A stretch of 64,000 bases of DNA from Oscillospiraceae bacterium (GCA_022508805.1 JAFLUM010000001.1:62001-126000); one strand, 5' to 3'; positions 49,001 to 57,472 are shown, counted from the first letter of the stretch. The notes: generated by a model not told the origin, from the letters alone. A program made the numbers and translations.

Positions 49001-49210
49001 TTTAGCGCGTGGCATTACACGCAGGACGAATTGCAGCTTGCAAAGCATATTCACGAGCTTAAACACCGCGACATAACCATATTTAATGTTGACCTTGATC
49101 AACTGGGTGTCGGCGGCGATATGCCCGGTGACGCAAGAGTCCGTGAGCCGTATATTATGCACTGCGATACTGAATATACCTATACATTTAAGATAGTGCC
49201 GATAAAGTAA
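46067..49210 (+). CDS. lacZ: Beta-galactosidase, GH2 family (LacZ type)
   Basis: A 1047-residue cytoplasmic enzyme that hydrolyses terminal beta-galactosides such as lactose. Domains in order: sugar-binding jelly roll (about 45-220), Ig-like (220-325), TIM barrel (326-625) with acid/base Glu454 in MWSLGNEAGDG and nucleophile Glu542 in MLCEYAHAMENS, a further Ig-like domain, and the Bgal_small_N domain (from about 760, ending in GVGGDMPGDARV). No signal peptide. The ribosome site AGGAGG is strong, 18 bp after the DUF815 gene. No lactose transporter or regulator is beside it. Confidence 0.94.
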   Translation: MGNYKYDWENPAIFKRNKEDGHVIAFSYGNETDALDRNDPKTKLTLNGTWKFHWQMGLGDCPENFYEKDFDASIWRDITVPSVWQTENTGSYPYYYASTYPRAISRSKNKIPSIDHGMQEIGIYIRDFILPESFEGNEIFLHFGAAKSAIEVYVNGSFVGYSQGSMTPHEFDVTGYVSAGTNRVAVKVYRYSDGSYLENQDMWLLCGLYREVYLFCEPKKCVRDFFITTDLDAEYKDSNTSLEITVNNYGDAGSAAVKVEIIDGDIRTLLGETEIQLNEKSTKIHFEKLIQNPKKWSAETPYLYKLLISITADGKTTYKCIRFGFKKVEIIGEKLLFNGKPLMIRGVNRHDFDPDHGWAVPKERFYQDLQLMKRCNINSIRTSHYPDDPTLYELADEYGFYVMDECDLETHGVRRKGVPGDNPVWTAAVVDRMERMVLRDRNHACIFMWSLGNEAGDGSNFLEMKEAALRLDSTRNFHYEGDFTFTKSDVISRMYPTADIMEKLGKREEIKITLYDNVANRLAADSKPIKKEDYTRPVMLCEYAHAMENSLGNFQEYMDDFEKYDNMCGGFIWDFVDQSIRQKSPDGDRWLYGTDFEKYEPGRYTHMPNMTAMTGSNTYFCANGIISADRKPHPSYYEVKKVYSDVKIKEKDIQKGEFTLINKRLFTDLSDLDFKWSLQANGEEIQCGIIKNADCAPLSEKNITVNYDLSALPEKECVLIISFVNKDEHPWCKAGYEQSFDQFIVKEKPETSAVKYDKAITYVKNNGTVFVKGGDFTVKIDNGKIVSLVYGGKEYLKAAVAPNYFRAVTDNDLSNTNFVPFTIPFHPYFNWQRATNGAKGTVVSAEKDSSGRLTVKIDWKVQFFTGVTSTVTVDPEGGIEISHTGTPKMFNLTRFGTKMGLLREFDRVKWYGRGPQETYSDRKTGGKITLHEMSVADLEHHYMRPQENGNRTDVRFVEITNKDGKGLRFEAVGKTPICFSAWHYTQDELQLAKHIHELKHRDITIFNVDLDQLGVGGDMPGDARVREPYIMHCDTEYTYTFKIVPIK

Positions 49211-49233
49211 TTATAATTATTCATATCCTATAA

Positions 49234-49269
49234 AAATTGCCCTGTATGAGGTATCGTACAGGGCAATTT
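49234..49269. terminator. Bidirectional terminator between lacZ and the ylmH-like gene
   Basis: A perfect 13-bp stem AAATTGCCCTGTA / TACAGGGCAATTT with a 10-base loop. T-rich stretches flank it on both strands. Confidence 0.9.
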
Positions 49270-49281
49270 ATTTTGTTAAGC

Positions 49282-50019
49282 TTATTTATACACACCTATT
49301 TTTACTACAAGCCTGTCTTTTTTTGTACGGCGGAGCTCGCCGCCGAAGATAAATCTACCGAAGCCTCGGACGGATATTTTGTCGCCCTCATTCGGCACAA
49401 ATGATGAGCTTATTTTCATAACTCCGTTTACGAATACACGTTCTTTTTCGAAAAGCTCCTGTGCCCTACTTCGCGACAGGGAATACACCGCGGATATGAG
49501 CACGTCAAGGCGGCGGGAGGATACGATATGCTCTTCATCTGTCGGTATCGGCACGGCGTTATCGGGTATGCTGTCCGTTATGCGGCAGGTGACCGTTGTA
49601 TGCCGTACCTGCTTTAAATTTTCCGTGATATATTCACAGACCGATTGGAGGCAAAAAAGATAACCGCAATTTTCGCTGATTACTATATCCCCCAGCATTT
49701 CGCGGCGGATACCCAGCCCCATCAGCGAGCCGAGAAAATCGCGATGGGTAAGCGTGTCGGCAAATTTTTGGCTGACAGGCTCAATGAGTATACATTTTAC
49801 GGGATAATCGTCATTATCGGCGAAATAATCACGCTCGCCGAAGCAGGCGACTGCTCTTTCCGCACCGTCCCATCCGCCCCAAAGAGCGACAGGTACTCTC
49901 ATATGCATCGTTTTAAGCTCCGATATTTCCGCTATACCGAGGAAATCTGAATATACGTTATATCCACGCTCAAAAGAGCGTTCGGCAAGCTCTGAAAATC
50001 TTTTTTGCATTTCGGTCAT
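49282..50019 (-). CDS. YlmH-like S4-domain RNA-binding protein
   Basis: A 245-residue protein. The N-terminal two-thirds match the YlmH family (RGYNVYSDFLGIAEISELK, GGWDGAERAVACFGERDYF, RDFLGSLMGLGIRREMLGDI), and the C terminus is an S4 RNA-binding domain (SSRRLDVLISAVYSLSRSRAQELFEKERVFVNG, GDKISVRGFGRF). YlmH lies in the division cluster in Bacillus and has been linked to rescue of stalled ribosomes; here it stands alone. A GTG four codons upstream is in frame; both starts share the same weak GGGTGAT site, so the start is uncertain. Confidence 0.85.
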   Translation of the reverse strand: MTEMQKRFSELAERSFERGYNVYSDFLGIAEISELKTMHMRVPVALWGGWDGAERAVACFGERDYFADNDDYPVKCILIEPVSQKFADTLTHRDFLGSLMGLGIRREMLGDIVISENCGYLFCLQSVCEYITENLKQVRHTTVTCRITDSIPDNAVPIPTDEEHIVSSRRLDVLISAVYSLSRSRAQELFEKERVFVNGVMKISSSFVPNEGDKISVRGFGRFIFGGELRRTKKDRLVVKIGVYK

Positions 50020-50068
50020 AATATCACCCACTGCATTTTACCACAATATAAAAATTTTTACAAACAAC

Positions 50069-50096
50069 AAGGACAGCCGTTTGAATGACTGTCCTT
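50069..50096 (-). terminator. Hairpin after nrdG
   Basis: An 8-bp stem AAGGACAG / CTGTCCTT with a 12-base loop, followed on the minus strand by GTTGTTTG. Probable end of the nrdD operon. Confidence 0.6.
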
Positions 50097-50104
50097 TAAT
50101 GTCG

Positions 50105-50614
50105 TTATATTTCCGTTTCGATGACCCTACCTGCCGCAAGGGATTTTTTTGTGTCTATCACCCGCTGATTGGTCGAGCCGCGAAACTTACAGTTAAGAGA
50201 TTTTTTTGAAAGCTCAAATTTTCCGTCAATGAGAATATCGGTCTCTTCTAAAAGATGATGCCAACCCTCGTTTTTGGTCATTCCTTTACAGAGCTGTTCA
50301 AAGGTATAACCCGTATAGGTGACCACATCAAGACCGAGCTTGTGCACCTCATTTGCCAGTACGGAAAAGCTCTCCGCCTGCTCAAAGGGATCGCCGCCGC
50401 TTAAGGTCACGCCCTTTAAAAGCGGGTCTTTTTTTATTTCCGTAAGTATCTTGTCGGTGTCGCTCATATATCCGCCGTTATAATCGTGGGTCTGCGGATT
50501 GTGACAGCCCTCACAATGATGCGGACACCCTTGCGAGAACACCACAAAGCGCCAACCGGGACCGTCCACAACAGATTCGCGGATAACGCCCGCAAGACGT
50601 AAGGGAGCCGCCAT
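50105..50614 (-). CDS. nrdG: Anaerobic ribonucleotide reductase activating protein
   Basis: A 169-residue radical-SAM enzyme. It has the cluster cysteines C30, C34 and C37 (QGCPHHCEGCHN), a glycine-rich VTLSGGDPFEQ that binds S-adenosylmethionine, and DILIDGKFELSKKSLNCKFRGSTNQRVID at the end. It abstracts hydrogen to make the glycyl radical of the class III reductase. Its ATG overlaps the stop of the small glycyl-radical gene (TAATG), so the activator and its target domain are translated together. Confidence 0.95.
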   Translation of the reverse strand: MAAPLRLAGVIRESVVDGPGWRFVVFSQGCPHHCEGCHNPQTHDYNGGYMSDTDKILTEIKKDPLLKGVTLSGGDPFEQAESFSVLANEVHKLGLDVVTYTGYTFEQLCKGMTKNEGWHHLLEETDILIDGKFELSKKSLNCKFRGSTNQRVIDTKKSLAAGRVIETEI

Positions 50615-50793
50615 TATACCTGCTCCATTTCTCCCTTGCCCGTACCGATGGAGTGCTTAACTCTGTCCTGTACCTCGGCATATTTTGCGTCGTTAAAACG
50701 GTCAAGAGTACCTACGAGATATCCTGTGATTCTTCTGATTCTCTCAAAGCCTACGCCTTCGCCTACAATTACTTTTTCTTCTTTCTTTGCCAT
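50614..50793 (-). CDS. Stand-alone glycyl-radical domain of the class III ribonucleotide reductase
   Basis: A 59-residue gene between nrdD and nrdG. The product has GVGFERIRRITGYLVGTLD followed by RFNDAKYAEVQDRVKH, which matches the C-terminal radical loop of NrdD proteins (RRVCGYLG ... RVKH in E. coli); the predicted radical residue is Gly24. The neighbouring nrdD product ends without this loop, so the reductase appears to be split into two chains. The gene has its own GGAGG, starts 13 bp past the nrdD stop in a different frame, and overlaps nrdG by one base, so it is neither read-through nor a simple frameshift. It should dock on NrdD and receive its radical from NrdG. Confidence 0.85.
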   Translation of the reverse strand: MAKKEEKVIVGEGVGFERIRRITGYLVGTLDRFNDAKYAEVQDRVKHSIGTGKGEMEQV

Positions 50794-50806
50794 TTTTGTT
50801 TCCTCC

Positions 50807-53122
50807 TTATTGTACGGGATTGGGGAGCTTGTCAGCTTCCTCTAATGTATTTTCGTCACAGCAGTGAACATTTCTGTCATAGCCCTTAAGCTTTTTGAGA
50901 ACCTCTATATCGACGCCCTCGCCATCACGGCGTCCGCAGCGCGGGCAAACGTCGCCGATAATTCCGGTGTATCCGCATACGGGGTCGCGGTCAACGGGAT
51001 GGTTGATGGAGCCGTAGCCGATTCCCGCATCGTACATACAGCGGATGACAGCCTCAAAGGCTTCAAGGTTTTGGGTGGGGTCGCCGTCCATCTCCACATA
51101 AGAGATATGTCCGCCGTTTGTCAATGCGTGATACGGTGCTTCAAGACGGATCTTATCGAATGCGGCAATGGGGAAATATACGGGAATGTGGAAGGAGTTC
51201 GTGTAATACGCTCTGTCCGTTACGCCCTCGATAACGCCGTAACGCTCTCTGTCCATTCTTACAAATCTGCCCGAAAGTCCCTCGGCGGGGGTGGCGATAA
51301 GTGAGAAATTAAGTCCCGTCATTTCGCTTGCCTCGTCGGCTCTCTGACGCATATGGTGGATTATCTCAAGGCCCAAATTCTGTGCTTCTTTTGACTCACC
51401 GTGATGCTTACCGATAAGACATTTGAGTGTCTCGGCAAGTCCGATGAAGCCTATTGTCAGAGTACCGTGCTTTAAGACCTCTCTGACCTCGTCGTCGATA
51501 CCCAGCTTATCGGAATCTATCCAAATGCCCTGACCCATAAGGAACGGGTAATTTCTTACTCTTCTCTTTGCCTGTATCTCAAAGCGTTCAAGAAGCTGAG
51601 ATATTACTATATCTATTTTTCTGTCAAGCTCCTCAAAGAAATAATCGAGATTCCCGTGAGCCTTGATAGCTATTCTCGGCAGGTTTACCGATGTAAAGCT
51701 CAGGTTTCCTCTGCCGCCCGTTACACTGCGTGTTTTATCAAAGTTATTTGCCATAACTCTTGTGCGGCAGCCCATATATGCGACCTCGGTGTTAGGATCG
51801 CCCTCAACGTAGAAGTCCTTGTTAAAGGGAGCATCCAAGAATGAGAAGTTGGGGAAAAGGCGCTTTGCGGATACTCTGCAAGCAAGTTTAAACAGATCGT
51901 AGTTGGGGTCGCCGGGGTTATAGCTTACGCCCGCCTTGAGCTTGAATATATGTATGGGGAAAACGGGTGTCTCGCCGTTGCCGAGACCCGCCTCGGTGGC
52001 GAGCATAACGTTTTTCGTTACCATTCTGCCCTCGGGGGTGGTGTCGGTACCGTAGTTGATGGAGGAGAACGGTATCTGAGCGCCTGCACGTGAATGCATG
52101 GTGTTAAGGTTATGAACGAGAGCCTCCATTGCCTGATATGTGGCACGGTCAGTCTCCTCCGCCGCCTTTTTAACGGCGAAATCCTGCGCCCTCTTTATGT
52201 CCTCGTCGGAAAGCTTCAGCTTTGCCGAGAGTTCCTTAGCCTCATATTTCTGATAGTCGTTATCGTTGGCAAGGCAGGGAATCACGCCTTTTTTCTCGCT
52301 GACGGCATCGCATATGTCCTTCGCGACCTGTTTTGCATCCTCAATGCCGCAGGAAAGCTCAAGAGCTTTTGAAAGATTGTCAAGATATTTTTTCTTATAC
52401 GTTTTTCTGACACCCGGCGCCATTCCGTAATCGAAATTCGGGATGCTCTGACCGCCGTGCTGGTCATTCTGATTGGACTGAATAGCGATACAGGCAAGGG
52501 CCGAATAGCTGGCTATATCATTGGGTTCGCGCAAAAAGCCGTGACCCGTTGAAAATCCGCCGTCAAAAAGCTTTAAGATGTCTATCTGACAGCAGGTTGT
52601 TGTGAGAGTGAGAAAATCCATATCGTGAATATGAATGTCACCCTCTTGGTGCGCCTTGGCATGCTCGGGCTTTAAAATGTGAAGCACATTGAACTGCTTT
52701 GCGCCCTCAGAGCCGTATTTAAGCATAGTGCCCATCGAGGTGTCGCCGTCGATGTTGGCGTTTTCACGCTTAACGTCATTGTCCTTTGCGGAGACGAAGG
52801 TGAGATCCTCGTATGTCTTCATAAGACGTGTGTTCATTTCACGGACGCGTGAACGCTCCGCTCTGTAGAGGATGAACTTTTTGGCGGTTCTGGCGTGACC
52901 CGTCTCGATAAGAGTCTTTTCAACATAGTCCTGAATCTGCTCAACGGTGGGTTTAGGTATGCCGTCGCGCTCAATATACTGTATCGCCTTACGCGCTACG
53001 TCTAAAGCCTCGTCATAATCTCTGCCGCCCGTCGCTTTGGCAGCCTGATAAACCGCATTTGCAATTTTCTCAATGGAAAAATCCACCTCACGGCCGTCAC
53101 GTTTTACAATCTTCTCAATCAT
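50807..53122 (-). CDS. nrdD: Anaerobic (class III) ribonucleoside-triphosphate reductase, large chain without glycyl loop
   Basis: A 771-residue enzyme making deoxyribonucleotides without oxygen. The ATP-cone (about 1-95; IVKRDGREVDFSIEKIANAVYQA) gives allosteric control. The barrel follows, with MDFLTLTTTCCQIDI and MGCRTRVMANNFD carrying active-site cysteines and NLSFTSVNLPRIAI. Near the C terminus is a cysteine set, CGYTGIIGDVCPRCG, where one ligand of the usual four-cysteine zinc site is missing from the first pair. The RxxGYL radical loop that should come next is absent; the chain ends NTLEEADKLPNPVQ. The loop is on the next gene, 13 bp downstream. Confidence 0.93.
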   Translation of the reverse strand: MIEKIVKRDGREVDFSIEKIANAVYQAAKATGGRDYDEALDVARKAIQYIERDGIPKPTVEQIQDYVEKTLIETGHARTAKKFILYRAERSRVREMNTRLMKTYEDLTFVSAKDNDVKRENANIDGDTSMGTMLKYGSEGAKQFNVLHILKPEHAKAHQEGDIHIHDMDFLTLTTTCCQIDILKLFDGGFSTGHGFLREPNDIASYSALACIAIQSNQNDQHGGQSIPNFDYGMAPGVRKTYKKKYLDNLSKALELSCGIEDAKQVAKDICDAVSEKKGVIPCLANDNDYQKYEAKELSAKLKLSDEDIKRAQDFAVKKAAEETDRATYQAMEALVHNLNTMHSRAGAQIPFSSINYGTDTTPEGRMVTKNVMLATEAGLGNGETPVFPIHIFKLKAGVSYNPGDPNYDLFKLACRVSAKRLFPNFSFLDAPFNKDFYVEGDPNTEVAYMGCRTRVMANNFDKTRSVTGGRGNLSFTSVNLPRIAIKAHGNLDYFFEELDRKIDIVISQLLERFEIQAKRRVRNYPFLMGQGIWIDSDKLGIDDEVREVLKHGTLTIGFIGLAETLKCLIGKHHGESKEAQNLGLEIIHHMRQRADEASEMTGLNFSLIATPAEGLSGRFVRMDRERYGVIEGVTDRAYYTNSFHIPVYFPIAAFDKIRLEAPYHALTNGGHISYVEMDGDPTQNLEAFEAVIRCMYDAGIGYGSINHPVDRDPVCGYTGIIGDVCPRCGRRDGEGVDIEVLKKLKGYDRNVHCCDENTLEEADKLPNPVQ

Positions 53123-53163
53123 CTCGTTCGCTTCCTCCGTCGCATATATTTAGTATCAAACTT

Positions 53164-53237
53164 ATACAATATCTTGTGCTTTTTATCGAGCAGATATCAT
53201 TTTATAGTATATTCCATCTTATGTCAATATATTGTGC
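53164..53237 (-). promoter_or_regulatory. nrdD promoter flanked by two NrdR-box-like sites
   Basis: On the minus strand the promoter is TTGACA (53222-53227), a 17-bp spacer, then TAAAAT (53199-53204). Two sites resemble the NrdR box (ACACWATATATWGTGT): 53222-53237 (TGTCAATATATTGTGC), over the -35, and 53164-53179 (ATACAATATCTTGTGC), just past the start of transcription. NrdR, encoded at 59403-59858, would bind both and repress nrdD when dATP is high. Confidence 0.7.
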
Positions 53238-53375
53238 CGAAAATTTTTGCCAAAAAAAGCCCGTAAATTTTGGCGATTTTGCCGCTAACAGTCCAAAACC
53301 CACGCAGCTACGAGGGTTGTGGAGATTCCGCTGATTTGAAAGTTAAAAAACATCTATAAAAATCTCTTGTTGTAC
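53238..53375. other. Unassigned spacer between nrdD promoter and potD terminator
   Basis: No gene or clear structure is seen here. It holds only short imperfect pairings such as GGCGATTTTGCCG. Confidence 0.5.
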
Positions 53376-53410
53376 AAAAAATTCCGACCACTATATCTTG
53401 TGGTCGGAAT
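53376..53410 (-). terminator. Terminator of the pot operon
   Basis: A perfect 11-bp stem ATTCCGACCAC / GTGGTCGGAAT with an 8-base loop, then TTTTTTGTAC on the minus strand. Confidence 0.92.
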
Positions 53411-53419
53411 ATAAGCTGT

Positions 53420-54637
53420 TTATATCTCGTAATACCTTTTCATTCGCTTCTTTTTAAGAATACTCACGGCAATTACCAAAATTATCACCGCTATTGCGAC
53501 AAAAAATGCGATATAAAGTCCTGCGGTATTATTCTCGCCCTTGACCTTCATCCAAAGAGTGTTCATATACTGAAGAGTATCGTTGGGCAGATTGTGAAAC
53601 TCCTGCGCCACAGGCTCCTCGGACGGATATACCGCCTCGCTGCCGATAAGCGAATAGTCCTCATTTTCGAGCACCGCTTTATTGGGCGTGGCGTAATATA
53701 TATACTCCGCATTGGCAAGAGCTATTTCCGGCTCCATCATAAAATTGATGAACGCCTCTGCTCCCCTTTTGTTTTGCGTTCCCTGCGGAATGCACATTGC
53801 GTCAAAGAAGGTGTTAACTCCTTCCTCGGGAAGTACGAAATCAAGATCGGGATTATTCTCCGCCATCAGCTCATAATCGCCTGCATAATAAGCGGCAAGA
53901 GCATAGTCACCGCTCTCCATATCGTTAAAGACCTCGTCCATAACGTACTTGGGACTTACCTTTTGGCGTTGCTGTGTTAGAAGCTCTGCCGCGGCGTCCC
54001 AGTCCTCTTTTTCGATGGTGTTGAAATCCTGACCGAGAATCGCCTGAGCTATTGCAAAGGAGTCTCGCGGGTTATTGAACATAAGCACCTTTCCCGCGTA
54101 CTGTTCGTCCCACATTACTGTCCAGCTTGTGGGTCTTTCCTTTATATATTTCGTATTATATATGAGTATGGTCGTTCCCACGTTATATATAACGCCGTAG
54201 TCCTTTAAGCCGTCGTTTACGAGATAGCCATACCGTTCCTCATCAAAGTACTTTTCATAATTTGGGATATTGGAGTAATCCAACTTTTCAAGACGGTCTT
54301 CTTCCATAAGCCGCTCCATCATATAATCGGATGGGATTATCACGTCATAGCTTACTCCGCCGCCTGACAGCTTGGAGTACATATTTTCGTTGGACTCAAA
54401 GGTGGTGTAATTGACGTCACAGCCTGTAAGTCTTTCGAACGCGGATACCACGTCGATCTCTTCATCGTCGATATATTCTCCCCAGTTATAGACGTTCAGC
54501 ACAGTGCCCTGAAGTCCGAGATTCGCGTAATATTCAACTACCTCGTCCGAAAACAGTTCATCCTCGGCGTATGTGGGAATGATGCACAGCGACAAAAGTA
54601 TCAGCAGAGCAATAAAAAGTGAAAAAAGCTTTCTCAT
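53420..54637 (-). CDS. potD: Spermidine/putrescine-binding protein PotD, C-terminally membrane-anchored
   Basis: A 405-residue exported substrate-binding protein. It has a signal peptide (1 to about 24, ending PTYAEDE) and the polyamine-binding fold: LNVYNWGEYIDDEEIDVVSAFERLTGCDVNYTTFESNENM, DVIIPSDYMMERL, DYGVIYNVGTTILIYN and GAEAFINFMMEPEIA. No lipobox cysteine follows the signal peptide. Instead the C terminus has a membrane helix (about 371-394; GLYIAFFVAIAVIILVIAV) and a KKKRMKR tail, which would anchor it at the membrane. It overlaps potC by 4 bases. Confidence 0.9.
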   Translation of the reverse strand: MRKLFSLFIALLILLSLCIIPTYAEDELFSDEVVEYYANLGLQGTVLNVYNWGEYIDDEEIDVVSAFERLTGCDVNYTTFESNENMYSKLSGGGVSYDVIIPSDYMMERLMEEDRLEKLDYSNIPNYEKYFDEERYGYLVNDGLKDYGVIYNVGTTILIYNTKYIKERPTSWTVMWDEQYAGKVLMFNNPRDSFAIAQAILGQDFNTIEKEDWDAAAELLTQQRQKVSPKYVMDEVFNDMESGDYALAAYYAGDYELMAENNPDLDFVLPEEGVNTFFDAMCIPQGTQNKRGAEAFINFMMEPEIALANAEYIYYATPNKAVLENEDYSLIGSEAVYPSEEPVAQEFHNLPNDTLQYMNTLWMKVKGENNTAGLYIAFFVAIAVIILVIAVSILKKKRMKRYYEI

Positions 54638-55461
54638 TTCTCCGCCTCCCTTTTTGCCCTTTGCTTTTTATCCGATTTGGACTGCGCAAAATTCATTAAG
54701 ATAAGAAGAATGAATATTGCCGCAAATATGAGCGTTGACAGCGCGTACATATCGGGTTTTACGCGCTTTTTCGTCATTGAGAATATCTGTATTGGCAGTG
54801 TTTGGAAATCCGGACCGTTGGTAAAATAGCTGATTATGAAGTCGTCTAAGGACAGGGTGAACGCCATAATTGCACCCGCCACAATGCCTGGGAGTATCGC
54901 CGGAAAAACCACCTTGAAAAACGCCTTTACAGGATGACAGCCGAGATCCTGCGCCGCCTCGTAAATTCTCGGGTCGGTTTGTCTTAATTTCGGCAATACC
55001 GACAGGATTATATACGGTAACTGAAAGCTGACGTGAGCTATCAAAATAGTCCAAAATCCGAGAACGTTTCTTCTGCCGAACATTGTTCCCGCGAACACGA
55101 ATAAAAGCATCATAGAGATACCCGTTACTATTTCGGGATTCATCATCGGGATGTTCGTCACCGTCATAACAGAGGTCTTAAGATATTTCTTTTTCATGGA
55201 GTCAATGCCCACTGCCGCCAGCGTTCCCATAACGGTCGACACCGCCGCCGAAACCACGGCAAGCACCACAGTATTTTTGAGCGCATTCATTGTGGCTCTG
55301 TCGTGGAAAAGGCGCTCATACCATTGCAGTGAAAAGCCGCTGAAAACGTATGTGCTTTCGGTTCCGTTAAATGAGAACACCATCATAACGATCATCGGAG
55401 CATACAGGAACAGAAAAATAAGCGCTATATAAAGCTTTGATACGGTAGATGTCTTTGTCAT
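54634..55461 (-). CDS. potC: Polyamine ABC transporter permease PotC
   Basis: A 275-residue permease with six membrane helices of the BPD_transp_1 type. The EAA loop, EAAQDLGCHPVKAFFKVVFPAILPGIVAG, contacts the ATPase. LSLDDFIISYFTNGPDFQTLPIQIFSM is typical of PotC. It forms the channel with PotB; 4-base overlaps on both sides show tight coupling in the potABCD operon. Confidence 0.93.
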   Translation of the reverse strand: MTKTSTVSKLYIALIFLFLYAPMIVMMVFSFNGTESTYVFSGFSLQWYERLFHDRATMNALKNTVVLAVVSAAVSTVMGTLAAVGIDSMKKKYLKTSVMTVTNIPMMNPEIVTGISMMLLFVFAGTMFGRRNVLGFWTILIAHVSFQLPYIILSVLPKLRQTDPRIYEAAQDLGCHPVKAFFKVVFPAILPGIVAGAIMAFTLSLDDFIISYFTNGPDFQTLPIQIFSMTKKRVKPDMYALSTLIFAAIFILLILMNFAQSKSDKKQRAKREAEK

Positions 55462-56285
55462 ATGAGCACACCTCCGTCATCGTCACTGTCGGTAAAGTAG
55501 TTGAGCACGCCGAGGCAGATAAGGATCATAACCATAAGCACCAACGACAGCGCCGCGCCTAAGTTATAGTTATATGCAGTTTGGAACTGACCCTCGATCA
55601 CGTCGCCGATAAGGGTTATCTGTCCGCCGCCCAGCTTTTGAGTTATATAAAACGTACTGACCGACGGCACGAATACCATAGTCACACCGCTGGCGATACC
55701 GGGAACTGACAGCGGAAAAATAACTTTTCTTAAGCAGTGCAGTCTGTTGCAGCCGAGATCCTCCGCCGCCTCTACTAAGGACACGTCCATTTTTGCCATT
55801 ATCGTATAAAGCGGCAGTATCATATACGGCAAAAAGTTATATACCATACCGAGGATAACCGCGCCGCCCGTATTGAGCATATGTAGCGGTTCAATGCCGA
55901 AAATGCCGAGAAAACGGTTGATAACTCCCGACTCGCCTAAAATCGTCAGCCATGAATATGTTCTGATAAGAAAGCTCATCCACATAGGCAGCATTACGAG
56001 CATCACTGCAACGCGCTGAAATGACGCCTTGCTCTGCGCTAAGAAATACGCAAAGGGATAAGCGAGAACAAGGCAGAGCACGGTCGCGACAGCGCCGTAG
56101 CCTATTGAAAGTATAAAGGTAGAGGTGTAGTCGCCTATCTGTGCTATATTTTCAAGTGTAAAGGCTCCGTCTGCGTTTGTAAAGGCATAATAAATGACCA
56201 TTATGAGCGGAGCAATTATAAACAGAACAGACCAAAGAATATAAGGTGCGTTGACTATTTTTTGGATAAAAGAGGACTGTTTCAA
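55458..56285 (-). CDS. potB: Polyamine ABC transporter permease PotB
   Basis: A 275-residue six-helix permease. The EAA loop is EAAEDLGCNRLHCLRKVIFPLSVPGIASG, and LPMWMSFLIRTYSWLTILGESGVINRFL is a PotB block. It pairs with PotC to form the membrane pore. It lies 14 bp after potA and overlaps potC by 4 bases. Confidence 0.93.
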   Translation of the reverse strand: MKQSSFIQKIVNAPYILWSVLFIIAPLIMVIYYAFTNADGAFTLENIAQIGDYTSTFILSIGYGAVATVLCLVLAYPFAYFLAQSKASFQRVAVMLVMLPMWMSFLIRTYSWLTILGESGVINRFLGIFGIEPLHMLNTGGAVILGMVYNFLPYMILPLYTIMAKMDVSLVEAAEDLGCNRLHCLRKVIFPLSVPGIASGVTMVFVPSVSTFYITQKLGGGQITLIGDVIEGQFQTAYNYNLGAALSLVLMVMILICLGVLNYFTDSDDDGGVLI

Positions 56286-56299
56286 ACTCGTCGCCCCCT

Positions 56300-57409
56300 T
56301 TATGTTTCGGAAAGCTCGTCAAATTCATCGCTGAACGAGCTGTAATCTCCGTAAAGTCCCGAATAATCGGACTTTTTCATTATGTGTATCTCATCGGGCT
56401 TTATTGAGATGCCTATCTCCTCGCCCACCTCGCTTTTGTCGGTGGTCTGGATCATCCATTTGAAATTATCAATGTCCACGATTATTTCATAATGAACGCC
56501 CTTAAAGGTAACAGAGGTGACGGTACCTTTAAGCATTCCTTCTTCGGGAGAGACAACATCCACATCCTCGGGACGGATAACAACGTCAACGGGTTCATCC
56601 TTTTTAAAGCCCTTGTCGACGCATTGGAAGCGTATGCCCGAAAATTCCACTGAGAAATCTTCGTGCATTATGCCGTCAAGTATGTTGCTCTCACCAATGA
56701 AATCGGCTACGAAAGCGTTTGACGGCTCATTGTAAATGTCAAGGGGAGAGCCTATCTGCTGTATTTCACCGCCGTCCATTACGACGACTGTATCAGACAT
56801 TGAGAGAGCCTCTTCCTGATCGTGCGTTACATATATAAACGTGATCCCCAGCTTTTGCTGAATGTTTTTAAGCTCCACCTGCATATCCTTGCGAAGCTTT
56901 AAGTCAAGGGCTCCCAAAGGCTCGTCAAGGAGAACTACCCGAGGATTTACCGCAAGGGCACGGGCTATGGCTACACGCTGCTGCTGACCGCCCGAAAGTG
57001 AGTCGATCTTTCGTGTTCCGAAGCCTTTTAAATTTACAAGCGTCAGCATTTCGCTGACCTTTGCCTGTATCTCTTTCTCCTTCATTTTTTTAAGGCGAAG
57101 TCCGAAAGCAATGTTTTCATAAACATTCAGGTGGGGGAAAAGCGCGTAACGCTGAAAAATGGTGTTAACCTGCCTTTTATAAGGAGGAACACCATTGATA
57201 TTTTTTCCCTCGAAAATAACATCGCCGCTGTCCTGCTGTAAAAATCCTGCGATAACACGCAAGGTCGTAGTCTTGCCGCAACCCGACGGACCGAGAAGCG
57301 TGACGAACTCGCCGTCGTGAATGCTCAGGCTGATGTTATTGAGTATTGTTTGATTGTCGAAGCTTACGCTGATGTTTTTAAGGTCGATGATAATTGGAGT
57401 TTGTTTCAA
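56300..57409 (-). CDS. potA: Polyamine ABC transporter ATP-binding protein PotA
   Basis: A 369-residue ATPase: Walker [15 protein letters not shown]-loop FQRYALFPH, signature [15 protein letters not shown], Walker [13 protein letters not shown] and switch [12 protein letters not shown]-terminal TOBE/regulatory domain follows (about 240-350; [12 protein letters not shown]). It powers spermidine/putrescine uptake through PotBC. The start is a TTG after a purine-rich GGAAAGGGG; no ATG in frame precedes the ABC core. It is the first gene of the operon. Confidence 0.94.
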   Translation of the reverse strand: MKQTPIIIDLKNISVSFDNQTILNNISLSIHDGEFVTLLGPSGCGKTTTLRVIAGFLQQDSGDVIFEGKNINGVPPYKRQVNTIFQRYALFPHLNVYENIAFGLRLKKMKEKEIQAKVSEMLTLVNLKGFGTRKIDSLSGGQQQRVAIARALAVNPRVVLLDEPLGALDLKLRKDMQVELKNIQQKLGITFIYVTHDQEEALSMSDTVVVMDGGEIQQIGSPLDIYNEPSNAFVADFIGESNILDGIMHEDFSVEFSGIRFQCVDKGFKKDEPVDVVIRPEDVDVVSPEEGMLKGTVTSVTFKGVHYEIIVDIDNFKWMIQTTDKSEVGEEIGISIKPDEIHIMKKSDYSGLYGDYSSFSDEFDELSET

Positions 57410-57472
57410 TTATGCAGCCCCTTTCCAACCGATAGATATAGTCGGGTTTTTCACCCTATTTGGTATGAGATA

